DNA of 64,000 nucleotides from Pseudomonas sp. FP2196 (GTDB lineage Bacteria; Pseudomonadota; Gammaproteobacteria; Pseudomonadales; Pseudomonadaceae): NCBI RefSeq assembly GCF_030687715.1, contig NZ_CP117445.1, positions 1,918,501 to 1,982,500 of the forward strand, read 5' to 3'. Shown piece by piece: positions 16,728 to 25,698 of this stretch (position 1 is its first letter; each line of letters starts with the position of its first letter). The notes under the pieces were generated by a model. It saw only the letters and a program-made list of their open reading frames with translations, ran no database searches and was not told where the DNA came from. The position numbers and the translations under genes were made by a program.

Positions 16728-18635
16728 TCAGCCTTCTCTGACGATGAACAGAAAAGTCTGTTGAGTAGAGATTTTTTGAGTGCCGCCCACGAGATAGACA
16801 ACCTTGTCGGGGTCGAGTAAGTGCTTCCATCTGGATTTCTCCAGCGAGGCCCGCAGTGCCGGTGAATTCAGTTCCTCGCCCGGTTCCATAAGGCGCTGGA
16901 TTGTGCCGTCAGGGGCACTGGGGCGGAATCGCAGCACGAATACAACGTCCAGATTGCTGCGTTGAAAGAGCAAGGCATCATCGCTGAACAACCGACTGGT
17001 GCGATCCACGTCATAACCGTTGAGCTGCAGAAGTTCGCTGAATAAACCACGCAGGCTGGAGCCGGGGGTCTGCACGGTATTACGCCATTGCTGATGAAAC
17101 CCTTGTGTATCAAAGTCGATGCGCTTCAGAGACTTTGCAAAAGGCGAGGGCAGCAACAGAATCTGGCTGAGCAGATTGTTGCCCGACTGCACGTCCAGGA
17201 TGGGGAGCATCATCAGCGGGTCAGCCAGCTCGCGGCGGGGGGCGGCGGCACTGGAGCGGTTGCCCCAGTGATAGAGTGTGTCGAACAGTACCCGTAGCCC
17301 GTTACCGTTGATGACAGTGCTGTGGTTCGCTTCATTGAACGCTGCTCTGGCGATGGCGCTTGAGGAGTGATCTGAAAAATGCCTGAAGGTTTTGGCTACA
17401 GACGCCGTTAGCGATCTCTGAAACGGAGGGAGTTCCACCACCGTCCATGTGTCATCTTTTTTTATCGCCCATATCGGCTGGTGCGATGGATTGTTGTTAA
17501 GCATCTGTTCGAAAGCGTCGAATCGCCCCGGAGTAAATAACGGGTTTTCCAGGAAGACCAAGGGGGGCTCGGTCGACAGGCGTTGCGGCACGATCACATA
17601 GTGAAGTTCCTCAATTTTTACGGAATCGTGCCATTCAGGCTTGAAGGTTTTCCCCCAGTTTCTCCAGTGCGCTGTGGGTGAGGCAGGCGCGGATGTTCGG
17701 GTATCAGGCAAGTGTTCGGTCAACGGCGCCGTGTCGCTTTGCCCACCTTCTTCAGTGAGGCGTGGGCGTTTGCCGGGGCCTGACATTTCGCCCATGACTG
17801 CAGCCGACCAGTCCTGATCCTTTGGCGACGTACCAGACGGCCCGGAAGGTCCCGGTGTTCGTACCCGCCACCGTTTTGTGCCTGGAGCCGGCTCAACCGG
17901 TGCACCCAGCGAATCCCGCTCGTGGGCAGAAGTTTGCCAATAATGACCGTCCGGTTCTCGGCGCACCAGGAAGGTGGTTCCGTCATCCATGTCGACATAG
18001 GTAGCCCCCCGCCTGTCGTATCGAAGTCCCTCCGCCGTTTCCTCGGCACTTGTCAGCCAGGCAACCTGCTCGATCGGCAAAGGTAGGGGGGATACCCTGC
18101 CTGGCGGTGTTTCAACTGTCTCCGCACGATCAGTCTCTACATTGTGTCTCGGCTGGCTTGCTGTTTCGGGGCGCCAGAGGGGTTGTCCTTCGATCTGTTT
18201 CAGGAACGGACCCGGTTCCCCCAGATCTTGCGGCCAGAATATCTGATAACGTCCATCGGGTTGGCGTACGACTTGAAGATGGCCTTCGCCTGCCACGTGA
18301 GCGTACGTGCCGCCTTCCGGGCTCTGAAAAAGGCCGCTGTCGATTGCGCGCAACAGATGGGTTTTATCGGCAGGCCAGGTAATCGCGTTCATATTGATCT
18401 CCAGCAATCTGTCGATCAAATGCGGCAATGTACTGACCGTTGCCGACGGCCGCTCAGGACCACTGCGCGCGGCTGCTCCTGAAGTATCTGGCGTGAGAAC
18501 CCCGCCAGGAATCGCAGGATCGGAGGTGTCAGCAATGAAATGGCTGCCTGCAGACGGATCCGATACAGGTCTTGTCGGGGTGGGCAAGGTATCGTGTGAA
18601 GGGGTCACAGGCAGTCGCTTTGGTGGCTTCGCCAT
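16728..18635 (-). CDS. Island paralogue 3, unknown function
   Basis: 635-aa full-length member. MAKPPKR start with GGAGC ribosome site (the upstream in-frame ATG lacks one). Module A ~85-157 (ITWPADKTHLL to GQPLWR), module B ~190-258 (LTSAEETAEGLRYDRRG to KRWRVR), basic motif KRPR at 289-292, domain C ~325-635 with WGKTFKP, RFDAFEQML, DPLMMLP and KRIDFDTQ. Ends VVYLVGGTQ then FLFIVREG, the same ending as copies 1 and 2. Only 44 bases separate it from pseudogene 4 and 38 from copy 2, consistent with one transcript. Function unknown. Confidence 0.75.
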   Translation of the reverse strand: MAKPPKRLPVTPSHDTLPTPTRPVSDPSAGSHFIADTSDPAIPGGVLTPDTSGAAARSGPERPSATVSTLPHLIDRLLEINMNAITWPADKTHLLRAIDSGLFQSPEGGTYAHVAGEGHLQVVRQPDGRYQIFWPQDLGEPGPFLKQIEGQPLWRPETASQPRHNVETDRAETVETPPGRVSPLPLPIEQVAWLTSAEETAEGLRYDRRGATYVDMDDGTTFLVRREPDGHYWQTSAHERDSLGAPVEPAPGTKRWRVRTPGPSGPSGTSPKDQDWSAAVMGEMSGPGKRPRLTEEGGQSDTAPLTEHLPDTRTSAPASPTAHWRNWGKTFKPEWHDSVKIEELHYVIVPQRLSTEPPLVFLENPLFTPGRFDAFEQMLNNNPSHQPIWAIKKDDTWTVVELPPFQRSLTASVAKTFRHFSDHSSSAIARAAFNEANHSTVINGNGLRVLFDTLYHWGNRSSAAAPRRELADPLMMLPILDVQSGNNLLSQILLLPSPFAKSLKRIDFDTQGFHQQWRNTVQTPGSSLRGLFSELLQLNGYDVDRTSRLFSDDALLFQRSNLDVVFVLRFRPSAPDGTIQRLMEPGEELNSPALRASLEKSRWKHLLDPDKVVYLVGGTQKISTQQTFLFIVREG

Positions 18636-18673
18636 CCTGGTGCTCCAATAGGTCAATGAGTTGTTATTCGCGC

Positions 18674-20383
18674 TTACCCTTCTCTCACCATGAAAAGCGT
18701 TGATTTGCCCGGCTCCGTCTGTTGCACGCCGCCCATTAAATAAACGACCTGATTTCGAGCCAGATGAATGTTCAATTCCTGCTGTGCGGGGACCGTCAGC
18801 CTTGATTGAAATACTGAACTGGAAATTTCGGCACCTGGCAGCGTGGGACGAGGAACCCGATTCCCGGTGATACGTGGCAGCTTCAACACGAATACGGCGG
18901 TAACGCCTTCGCGGTGAAAGATCAGCGCCCCCTCTTGCAGTGCGCGCGAGGACGGATTGACGCTATAACCGTTTTCCCGCAGAAGCGTGCTGAATAAGGT
19001 GCGCAAGTGGGCGGGGGTCGGGGCGGCAGAATAGGCATCCCAATGCCCGGGAAACTTTTGCGGATCAAAGTCGACCCGCACAAAAGCTGCCGTGGAGGAC
19101 GAAGGCAATGAAAGGATGCCACCGGGGTACAGACGGTCGGGCTGTGTCGGCAGACTGGGCAGTAACATCAATGGATCCAGAAGCCCCGGAGTGGTCGGTG
19201 CTTCGTTGTTGACGCGATTGATCCAGTGTCGAACTGTCAGCACCATCGTCGACAGTGAATGATTGTCTGGCGCCGCGGACTGGGTGCTGTGATCAAACAC
19301 GGCTCGTGCGATGACGCCCTCGCAATGACTCGACAAATGTCGGAAGGCCGTGGATACGTATTGCGTCATCGGCATTTCAAACGGCAGGTGGTTCTCCAGC
19401 ACTCTCCATTGGCCGTCGCGCTTGAGCGCCCACTTCGGCTGATGTGAAGGGTTATTGCGCAACATGGTTTCAAACGCGTCGAAGCCACCTGCAAGTGCAA
19501 ATCCAGGATGTTGCAAATAGACCAGGCCGGTGTCGGGGGTCCTTTCTCTGGACACGATCTGATAGTAAGCCCCGTCTATTTCTATCGAGTCGCCAGTTTC
19601 AGGTCTGGTCGCTTTGGCCCAGTTTCTCCACTGGCCTGAGGACAAGTCCAGGGCGCCCGCCTGCCTGGAAAACAGGGCTTCCATCAGTTTGTCGGCATTG
19701 GCTGAGACATCAATCGCCGATTCCAGGCGTGCCCGTTTGCTCGGGCCGGGAATCGCGTCAGCCGTTTCAACAGGCGTTGAGTCAACATCCGGTTGTGGAC
19801 GTTTAGAGGTCGTGGCGGTCGGCTCCACCCGGCGCCACAGTCTGCTCCCCGGTATCTGTTCGATCAGGTCACCGGAGGGGCTCGTTTCACCGGCATGCGT
19901 CTGCTGAAAACTGCCATCCGGGTTCCTGCGTACCATGACGGTTCCGGCTTCCATGTCGACATAGGTTTTTTTGTGTTTGTCGTAGCGGATGCCTTCTGGC
20001 GAACTTTGCGCATTGGTCAGCAGGGCTGCCACTTCAACATCAAGGTAAATGCGCGGATGTACGCCGGTGTCGATGGGCGTCTCTACAGCACTCGCCTGGA
20101 GTGTCGACGAATCGGCTGATCTGTCCATGCTCGCGTGGTGCGCAGACGGAGCTTGTTGACGTTCTGGCATATGGCTCACGATCACGCTTGGACGCTGTCC
20201 GACTCTCTCGGACTGGACGGTTGATGAAGAGGAGTCGGGCGTCGGATCAACGCCCGTCATGTCTGGAAGAGAGTGCGCGATATCACCGCGGGGGCTCTCT
20301 GGCGAATCAGATTGCGCTCTTGTTGTGGTCGTCGAGGCATCAGCCGTCGTTGAACCGGGAATCTTCTTGGGTGGTTTAGCCAT
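18674..20383 (-). CDS. Island paralogue 2, lacks module A
   Basis: 569-aa member, shorter because the module A block is absent: after a Ser/Thr-rich N-terminus (1-110) it goes directly to module B (~118-186, LLTNAQSSPEGIRYDKHKK to RLWRRV). The basic motif KRAR is at 216-219, and domain C covers ~250-569 (WAKATRP, GFDAFETML, DPLMLLP, RVDFDPQ). Start fixed by MAKPPKK and GGAGC upstream; an upstream in-frame ATG would add 42 residues not shared by the family. Ends STLFMVREG. Presence or absence of module A between copies suggests modular recombination. Function unknown. Confidence 0.75.
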   Translation of the reverse strand: MAKPPKKIPGSTTADASTTTTRAQSDSPESPRGDIAHSLPDMTGVDPTPDSSSSTVQSERVGQRPSVIVSHMPERQQAPSAHHASMDRSADSSTLQASAVETPIDTGVHPRIYLDVEVAALLTNAQSSPEGIRYDKHKKTYVDMEAGTVMVRRNPDGSFQQTHAGETSPSGDLIEQIPGSRLWRRVEPTATTSKRPQPDVDSTPVETADAIPGPSKRARLESAIDVSANADKLMEALFSRQAGALDLSSGQWRNWAKATRPETGDSIEIDGAYYQIVSRERTPDTGLVYLQHPGFALAGGFDAFETMLRNNPSHQPKWALKRDGQWRVLENHLPFEMPMTQYVSTAFRHLSSHCEGVIARAVFDHSTQSAAPDNHSLSTMVLTVRHWINRVNNEAPTTPGLLDPLMLLPSLPTQPDRLYPGGILSLPSSSTAAFVRVDFDPQKFPGHWDAYSAAPTPAHLRTLFSTLLRENGYSVNPSSRALQEGALIFHREGVTAVFVLKLPRITGNRVPRPTLPGAEISSSVFQSRLTVPAQQELNIHLARNQVVYLMGGVQQTEPGKSTLFMVREG

Positions 20384-20636
20384 TGAATTGCTCCGATGAA
20401 GTGCGCATCCGTTGATCTGCACCGGGCGCCCGAAATTGATCAGGCGAACCGGCAGAGCAGCGTGCTTTGCAAGCGCGCGAGGGGTTTCAAGAGGGCTAAT
20501 GTTGGGCAAGCGCGAGAGTGCGGGGGCGGTATATATATATGGCTTCGCTGCCAGTTATTGCAGGGCATTGCGGCGAATGGGGGGGGGGAGGGCATCGGAA
20601 CCCTCATCGCCGGATCGATGAGGGTTTACCTTGTTT
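20384..20636. other. 253-bp gap between island paralogues 1 and 2
   Basis: Contains a strong hairpin (AACCCTCATCG / CGATGAGGGTT, 20599-20626) just after the stop of copy 1, without a T run, an alternating TA tract (20530-20540) and a run of eight G. The hairpin may attenuate or stabilise the transcript; the TA tract could serve as a promoter for copy 2. Confidence 0.5.
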
Positions 20637-22508
20637 TCAGCGTTCTCTGAGAATAAATACCGAGTCAGCATCTGGCTCGGTCTTCAATACTCCGCCTATG
20701 AGCCACACCACATTGTTTTGTGCCTGCGCGGTTTTCAGTGCGAGATGGGCGGCACTGCCGATCCGGTCTGGCAGGGCAGGATCGGCCAGTTCGGTGCCTG
20801 GTACCGTGTGATGCACCACGACGTCATGCTGGATCACGCCCAGCGTCAGGAAGAACACCTTGTCATGGCTCTCGCGCCTGAATACCAACGCAGGTCTGCG
20901 ATGTTCGTGGGTCAGCGGAAAAACGTCGTAGCCGCTGCGAATCAGCAAGGCACCGATCAGGCGCCGAAGGTTGTAGTCCGTTGGATCTGTTTTGTAGTGC
21001 TTCCATTCGAACGCGAAGTGTTGCGGATCGAAGGTGAGCCGTTGCAACTCACCTTCAACTTGCGGTTTCAGTTTGATAGCTTTGATGCCGTCCGCTTCGA
21101 TAATGGAGGCGACAGGTAGCATGTTCATCGGATCGGCAAACGCCGGCGTGGTGGGAAATGGCTTCTGGTTCCACTGGTGCAACACCGCCTGAATGTTGAT
21201 GAGGCCGGTGGCGGTGATGACGGGGGAGTCATCCGAGAGTTCGAATATCCGTCGGGCTACGGCCCGTGAGGTGAAGGCGGAAAAATCCACAAAGGTTTCG
21301 GCGACGGACTGCGAGAGCGGCTTTTCGAAGAACCGCTTGCCGGGCCGAACTTCACCCGGTTCGTGGCCAATGCGAAACGTTGCTACGGGTTGCAGGGAAG
21401 GTGCTTGCTGCAACATGTGCTCAAAGGCGTCGAAATGCGCTGGCGCAAATTCCGGGTGTTGCAGGAAGTACACCTTGGGCAGGCGGTTGGGGGCAGTACC
21501 CATCGGCACGATCGGGTAGTGAAGCCAGCCCAGTTGTACCGACTCTCCCGAGGTTGGCTGGTTCAAAAGCCCCCAGGACAACCAGAAGTAAGGCGTTTGA
21601 TCCGGCGACGGGGCAGTGTCAGCGGTCGGTGAGTGAGCTGTGTCTTGGGCCTCGTCGAGTCGAGGCCGCTTGCCTGGATGCGGCGTCGGTTCATCAGACT
21701 CTGCAGCGGGATGCGGAGCTGACGCTGGCGGGGTTTGTTCACGCGGCAGGTCCTGAGCCTTGCGGCGCCAGAGTTTCATACCCGGGATCAATTCAACCTC
21801 GGCACCGGAGGGCGACAGTTCGCTGGCAGAGGTCTCTTGATAGACGCCAGCACGGTTTTTGCCAACCATGACAGTGCCTTCTGCCAAATCGACATACGTC
21901 TTTTTATGCTTGTCATAGCGGATGCCGTCCGCCGAGAGTTCGGCCCTGGTCAGCAGCGTGGCCAGTTCTGGTGCAATGTAGGGTGGCGATTGCGAAGGTT
22001 TGGGCGGGGACTGCCAACCTGGACGTTCAATGCGCCAACGCGGCTGACCTGCGATTTTCGCCAGGATCGGCCCGGGAACGCCGGGGGCGAAGGAAAGGGG
22101 CACATGGTAGACGCCCTGCGGGTTCTGTTCGACCAGGAACCGGCCTTCCGCACCAATTTCGGCGTAGATTCGCGCATCCGGCCCTTTGTAAAGTCCTGTC
22201 TCGGTTCCGAAAGGAACCAGCTCTGCATAGCGCTCTTTAGGCCAGGCGATTTCACCGCTGGCGGATTGATAGCTTTCGATGTGAGGGGCTGGCATTTCAT
22301 TGATGACCACACGCGGCAGGAGAGCGTCTGGGCCTTTGGTCGCATTGGAAAATGGTATGTCAGGCGTCAACTCGCTGCCTGACAGATATGTCTCAGGAGG
22401 GTTGGTAAGCCGAGGGTGCCCTGAGGGCGGGTCTGGTACGGGCGTTGCAGATTTAACGGGTTTATCGGCATCGATAGAACCAGAAATCTTTTTCGGAGGT
22501 TTGGCCAT
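20637..22508 (-). CDS. Island paralogue 1, first gene of the array
   Basis: 623-aa full-length member. N-terminus MAKPPKK with Asp/Pro/Ser-rich tail; module A ~86-161 (IAWPKERYAEL to GQPRWRIE); module B ~181-250 (LLTRAELSADGIRYDKHKK to KLWRRK); basic motif KRPR at 280-283; domain C ~305-623 with the block HFDAFEHML. It is the most divergent copy in domain C (WLSWGLLNQP instead of W.NWGK). Ends VVWLIGGV then VFILRER. No good ribosome site is visible, unlike the other copies. Being first on the strand, it probably follows the island promoter in 22509-22872. Function unknown. Confidence 0.75.
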   Translation of the reverse strand: MAKPPKKISGSIDADKPVKSATPVPDPPSGHPRLTNPPETYLSGSELTPDIPFSNATKGPDALLPRVVINEMPAPHIESYQSASGEIAWPKERYAELVPFGTETGLYKGPDARIYAEIGAEGRFLVEQNPQGVYHVPLSFAPGVPGPILAKIAGQPRWRIERPGWQSPPKPSQSPPYIAPELATLLTRAELSADGIRYDKHKKTYVDLAEGTVMVGKNRAGVYQETSASELSPSGAEVELIPGMKLWRRKAQDLPREQTPPASAPHPAAESDEPTPHPGKRPRLDEAQDTAHSPTADTAPSPDQTPYFWLSWGLLNQPTSGESVQLGWLHYPIVPMGTAPNRLPKVYFLQHPEFAPAHFDAFEHMLQQAPSLQPVATFRIGHEPGEVRPGKRFFEKPLSQSVAETFVDFSAFTSRAVARRIFELSDDSPVITATGLINIQAVLHQWNQKPFPTTPAFADPMNMLPVASIIEADGIKAIKLKPQVEGELQRLTFDPQHFAFEWKHYKTDPTDYNLRRLIGALLIRSGYDVFPLTHEHRRPALVFRRESHDKVFFLTLGVIQHDVVVHHTVPGTELADPALPDRIGSAAHLALKTAQAQNNVVWLIGGVLKTEPDADSVFILRER

Positions 22509-22882
22509 AAACTATTAATCCGTTGATTGAAGTTTCAAAGAAAAAATTATCTGTCGACAGGCGTGGGGACACTCGAAGGCGGCCCGGCGGAGCAAGGCAA
22601 TGAAAGTGCGCGCAATAACGGCAGCCTTTGAGCTGGAAGTAACGATGTTAGTAATAGGCTCAGCGATTTAAGACTTTCAGTCATGAATATTCAAGCGCGC
22701 GATTTTTATCGCTGTCCAGTATTCACTCATGTGCCGCAAGCCCGTTATTCAGCGGGCGGGGAGATGTTAGTGATGTGTTGCATCTGTTGTATATCGAGGG
22801 GTTGTTGCGATGTATTACAGTTGTCGGCAGTGGTTGTTCTGCGTTTATCGATGTTTGGCGAAGATTAAACAGCTAATAAAAA
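22509..22882. promoter_or_regulatory. Upstream region of the toxin-like array
   Basis: 374 bases, AT-richer than the surroundings, with no convincing gene. On the minus strand a GATAAT-type -10 lies about 45 bases before the start of paralogue 1, but no matching -35 is obvious. No known operator recognised. Confidence 0.35.
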
Positions 22883-22911
22883 ACCCTGAATTCAAAGTGT
22901 GCATTCAGGGT
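22883..22911 (-). terminator. Terminator after the LysE-type gene
   Basis: Nine-base stem ACCCTGAAT / ATTCAGGGT with an 11-base loop; on the minus strand it is followed by TTTTTTATT. It separates the exporter gene from the array. Confidence 0.9.
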
Positions 22912-22948
22912 TTCAAGATAAACAATGATCGATATTTGTTTAATCAGA

Positions 22949-23578
22949 TCAGTGGCTGCTGAGCAAAGACACAGCGCCGGCACCACCAAACAAACCGGCA
23001 CTGATTCGATTGAACCAACTTTGGCCTTTACCGCTGCGCAGATAGCGCGCTGCGCCGTGGGCGCCAAGCCCGTAAGTCAGCTTGCACAACAGATCCAATA
23101 CCGTCCACGTCGCTATCATGATCAGCAGCTGTGGCAGGAACGGCTGTTCGGCACTGAGAAATTGTGGCAGGAATGCGGCGAAGAACAGAATGTCTTTCGG
23201 GTTGCTCGCGCCCAGTACGAAAGCTCGACCGAACAACGCACGGAAACGTGGCACAGGCGCCGCTTGCGGCACTTCGGCGCCTGTCGAGGGCTGGCGCGAT
23301 TGCTGCCAGCTTTGCCAGGCGAGGTAGAACAGGTAGAGCGCGCCGACAATCTTCAGGGCACTGAACAGTTTTTCCGACGCCAGCAGCAGGGCGCCCAGAC
23401 CCAGCGCGGAAGCACTGAGCAAGCAGATCGAGGCAATCACGCCGCCGAGAAACGCCGGGTAAGAACGGCGCAAACCGTAATTCAGACTGTTGCTGATCAT
23501 CAGCAACGACAGCGGCCCCGGTATGAGGATCACCACCAGTGCAGCGCCGCTGAACAGCAGCCAGGTTTCCAGACTCAT
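22949..23578 (-). CDS. LysE/RhtB-family amino-acid exporter
   Basis: 209-aa inner-membrane exporter with about six hydrophobic segments. The family motif appears as ILIPGPLSLLMISNSLNYG near residues 17-35, and the GASNPKDILFF motif near 122 is typical of LysE/RhtB proteins. ATG at 23578 is favoured over the adjacent GTG because of spacing from GGGAG. Substrate is not predictable from the sequence. It is on the same strand as the purine permease upstream, with a terminator-like hairpin between. Confidence 0.9.
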   Translation of the reverse strand: MSLETWLLFSGAALVVILIPGPLSLLMISNSLNYGLRRSYPAFLGGVIASICLLSASALGLGALLLASEKLFSALKIVGALYLFYLAWQSWQQSRQPSTGAEVPQAAPVPRFRALFGRAFVLGASNPKDILFFAAFLPQFLSAEQPFLPQLLIMIATWTVLDLLCKLTYGLGAHGAARYLRSGKGQSWFNRISAGLFGGAGAVSLLSSH

Positions 23579-23619
23579 CACTTTGCTCCCTGTTTTTGTT
23601 GGTCTTACGAATGTGCAAA

Positions 23620-23643
23620 AGCCCCACCCGCAAGGGTGAGGCT
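23620..23643 (-). terminator. Terminator after the purine permease
   Basis: AGCCTCACCC / GGGTGGGGCT stem on the minus strand with one mismatch, then TTTTG. Confidence 0.7.
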
Positions 23644-23669
23644 GGTTTGAAGCTTGAACCGCGTAACGC

Positions 23670-25019
23670 TTACAAGAAGATGAACTTGGCGATGAAGATC
23701 GCGCAGAGCACCCACAGGCTGACAGAAATTTCCTTGTACTTGCCGGTACCGGCCTTCAGCGCCACGTAGGTGATGAAGCCCAGCGCGATGCCATCGGCGA
23801 CCGAGAAGGTCAGCGGCATCATGATCGCGGTGACGATCGCCGGAATGCTGTCGGTGGCTTCATCCCATTCGATATGGGCCATGCCGCCCATCATCAGCAT
23901 CGCAACGTAGATCAGTGCACCGGCGGTGGCATAAGCGGGAATCATGCCGGCCAGCGGTGCGAAAAACATTGCCGCTATAAATAGCACACCTACGGTGACT
24001 GCGGTAAGACCAGTCCGACCACCAGCGGCCACGCCGGCAGCACTTTCCACATAGCTTGTTACTGGAGGGACACCAACCACGGCACCGAATACGCTGGAAG
24101 CACTGTCGGCCTTCATCGCGCGGGAGAGGTTTTCGATACGGCCGTCAGCGTTCACCAGATTGGCGCGCTGGGCAACGCCCATCAGGGTGCCGGCAGTGTC
24201 AAACATGTGCACGAAGAGGAAGGCGAGCACCACACTGATCATGCTGACGTTGAACACGCCGGCCACATTCATCGCCATGAAGGTCGGTGCCAGACTCGGC
24301 GGGGCGGACATGATGCCCTCATAGTGCACCAGGCCCAGGCCCCAACCGGCCAGGGTCACGGTGATGATGCTGATGAGGATCGCGCCGAATACGCGGTGGT
24401 AGCTGAGGATCGCGATCATCAGGAAGCAGATGGCGGCGAGGAGCGGGCCGGGTTCACGCAGGGAGCCGAGTTTGATCAAAGTAGCCGGGCTATCGACGAC
24501 GATGCCGGCGGTTTTCAGACCGATCAGCCCGAGGAACAGGCCGACTCCCGCACCCATCGCATAACGCAGACTGACCGGAATACTGTTGAGCAGCCATTCG
24601 CGAATCCGCGAGAAGGTCAGGATCATGAACAGCACGCCTGAGACGAACACCGCACCGAGCGCGGTTTCCCAGTTGTAGCCCATGGTGCCGACCACGGTGT
24701 AGGTGAAGAACGCGTTGAGGCCCATGCCCGGCGCCAGCCCCACCGGCCAGTTGGCATAAAGCCCCATCAACAGGCAGCCCAACGCGGCAGAGATACAGGT
24801 GGCGACAAAGGCTGCACCGTGATCAATCCCGGCATCGGCCATGATGTTCGGGTTGACGAAAATGATGTAGGCCATGGTGATGAAGGTTGTCAGACCGGCA
24901 ATCAGCTCGGTCTTCACCGTGGTGCCATGCAAGCTGAGTTTAAACAGGCGCTCAAGCAAGCCAGTGCGTAATGGCGGCGAGAGATCCAGCGTCGATGCTT
25001 CGGATTTGCGGCTTTCCAC
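23670..25019 (-). CDS. AzgA/GhxP-type guanine-hypoxanthine permease
   Basis: 449-aa inner-membrane purine transporter of the AzgA branch of NCS2. Diagnostic blocks: ELIAGLTTFITMAYIIFVNP near residue 38, GLAPGMGLNAFF near 95, and SVFGAVVGVPPVTSYVESAAG near 310. GTG start with GAGGAG upstream. The promoter region carries TTTGTGTACAAA (25149-25160), the same palindrome core as at the urate genes 15 kb away, pointing to co-regulation with purine catabolism (inference). It probably imports hypoxanthine, guanine or adenine. Confidence 0.93.
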   Translation of the reverse strand: MESRKSEASTLDLSPPLRTGLLERLFKLSLHGTTVKTELIAGLTTFITMAYIIFVNPNIMADAGIDHGAAFVATCISAALGCLLMGLYANWPVGLAPGMGLNAFFTYTVVGTMGYNWETALGAVFVSGVLFMILTFSRIREWLLNSIPVSLRYAMGAGVGLFLGLIGLKTAGIVVDSPATLIKLGSLREPGPLLAAICFLMIAILSYHRVFGAILISIITVTLAGWGLGLVHYEGIMSAPPSLAPTFMAMNVAGVFNVSMISVVLAFLFVHMFDTAGTLMGVAQRANLVNADGRIENLSRAMKADSASSVFGAVVGVPPVTSYVESAAGVAAGGRTGLTAVTVGVLFIAAMFFAPLAGMIPAYATAGALIYVAMLMMGGMAHIEWDEATDSIPAIVTAIMMPLTFSVADGIALGFITYVALKAGTGKYKEISVSLWVLCAIFIAKFIFL

Positions 25020-25148
25020 AGCGAGTACTCCTCAAGAGTTTTATTGTTATTTCCAGGGCCGGACCCATGAGGGGTGGCAGCGGCCCTTTGAGGCATACGC
25101 GAATTTGTTGACCATGAGGTCAGGAACTCGCACGCTGTGGATTATGCT

Positions 25149-25160
25149 TTTGTGTACAAA
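25149..25160. promoter_or_regulatory. Candidate operator TTTGTGTACAAA before the purine permease
   Basis: Near-palindrome, identical over TTGTGTACAA to the uraH-side site at 9650-9659; located 130 bases upstream of the permease start. Confidence 0.5.
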
Positions 25161-25219
25161 TAAAGCAAATATTGTTTTTGATTTTGTTTACGAAAGGTCC
25201 GTCGATAGGGATATATCGC

Positions 25220-25666
25220 TCAGTCGACAGCAGTCTGACTGTTCCCCAGCGCCAGATTCACCGCCAGCCACCCATTCACCGCCGCCTCCCCGGCCTCGGC
25301 AAACACCCGCTCCAGCAACTTCACCTGCTCGCGCCGCAACGCCTGTTCAAACTTCGCACCTTCCGGCGTCAATTCCAGCAATCGTTTACGCTTGTCCGCC
25401 TGCGACGCCACGCTGTCCACCAGATGCATTTCCTGCAATTGCCGCAACGGCATGTTCAACGCCTGCTTGCTCACCCCGAGCAACGCGAGCAATTCCTTCA
25501 CGCTCAAATTCGGATAACGGGCGATAAAAAACACAATCCGCTGATGCACCCGCGACAGGCCGCGGCGCTCCAGCATCTCGTCAGCCTTGGCGGTGAAGGC
25601 CTGATAGCCGAAGAAAAAAGCTTCCATGGCCTGCTGCTGACTGTTGGGGTCTTTAAGGTCAATCAT
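25220..25666 (-). CDS. MarR-family transcriptional regulator
   Basis: 148-aa winged-helix regulator. The DNA-binding part runs from VHQRIVFFIARYPNLSVKELLALLG through VSKQALNMPLRQLQEMHLV, and the wing contains DKRKRLLELTPEG, typical of MarR. ATG at 25666 is preferred; a TTG 18 bases upstream is possible. Divergent from an aminotransferase gene, with a perfect inverted repeat AGTCAA-N5-TTGACT (25699-25715) in the 82-base gap, the likely self-operator. Effector unknown. Confidence 0.9.
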   Translation of the reverse strand: MIDLKDPNSQQQAMEAFFFGYQAFTAKADEMLERRGLSRVHQRIVFFIARYPNLSVKELLALLGVSKQALNMPLRQLQEMHLVDSVASQADKRKRLLELTPEGAKFEQALRREQVKLLERVFAEAGEAAVNGWLAVNLALGNSQTAVD

Positions 25667-25698
25667 GTTGACGTACTCGCTCAAGCTGGCGTAATTTC

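Noticed and set aside
20521-20590. TA dinucleotide tract and G run between paralogues 1 and 2 as a phase-variation switch
   Set aside because: Only about five TA units and eight G, located outside coding sequence; too little to claim phase variation.
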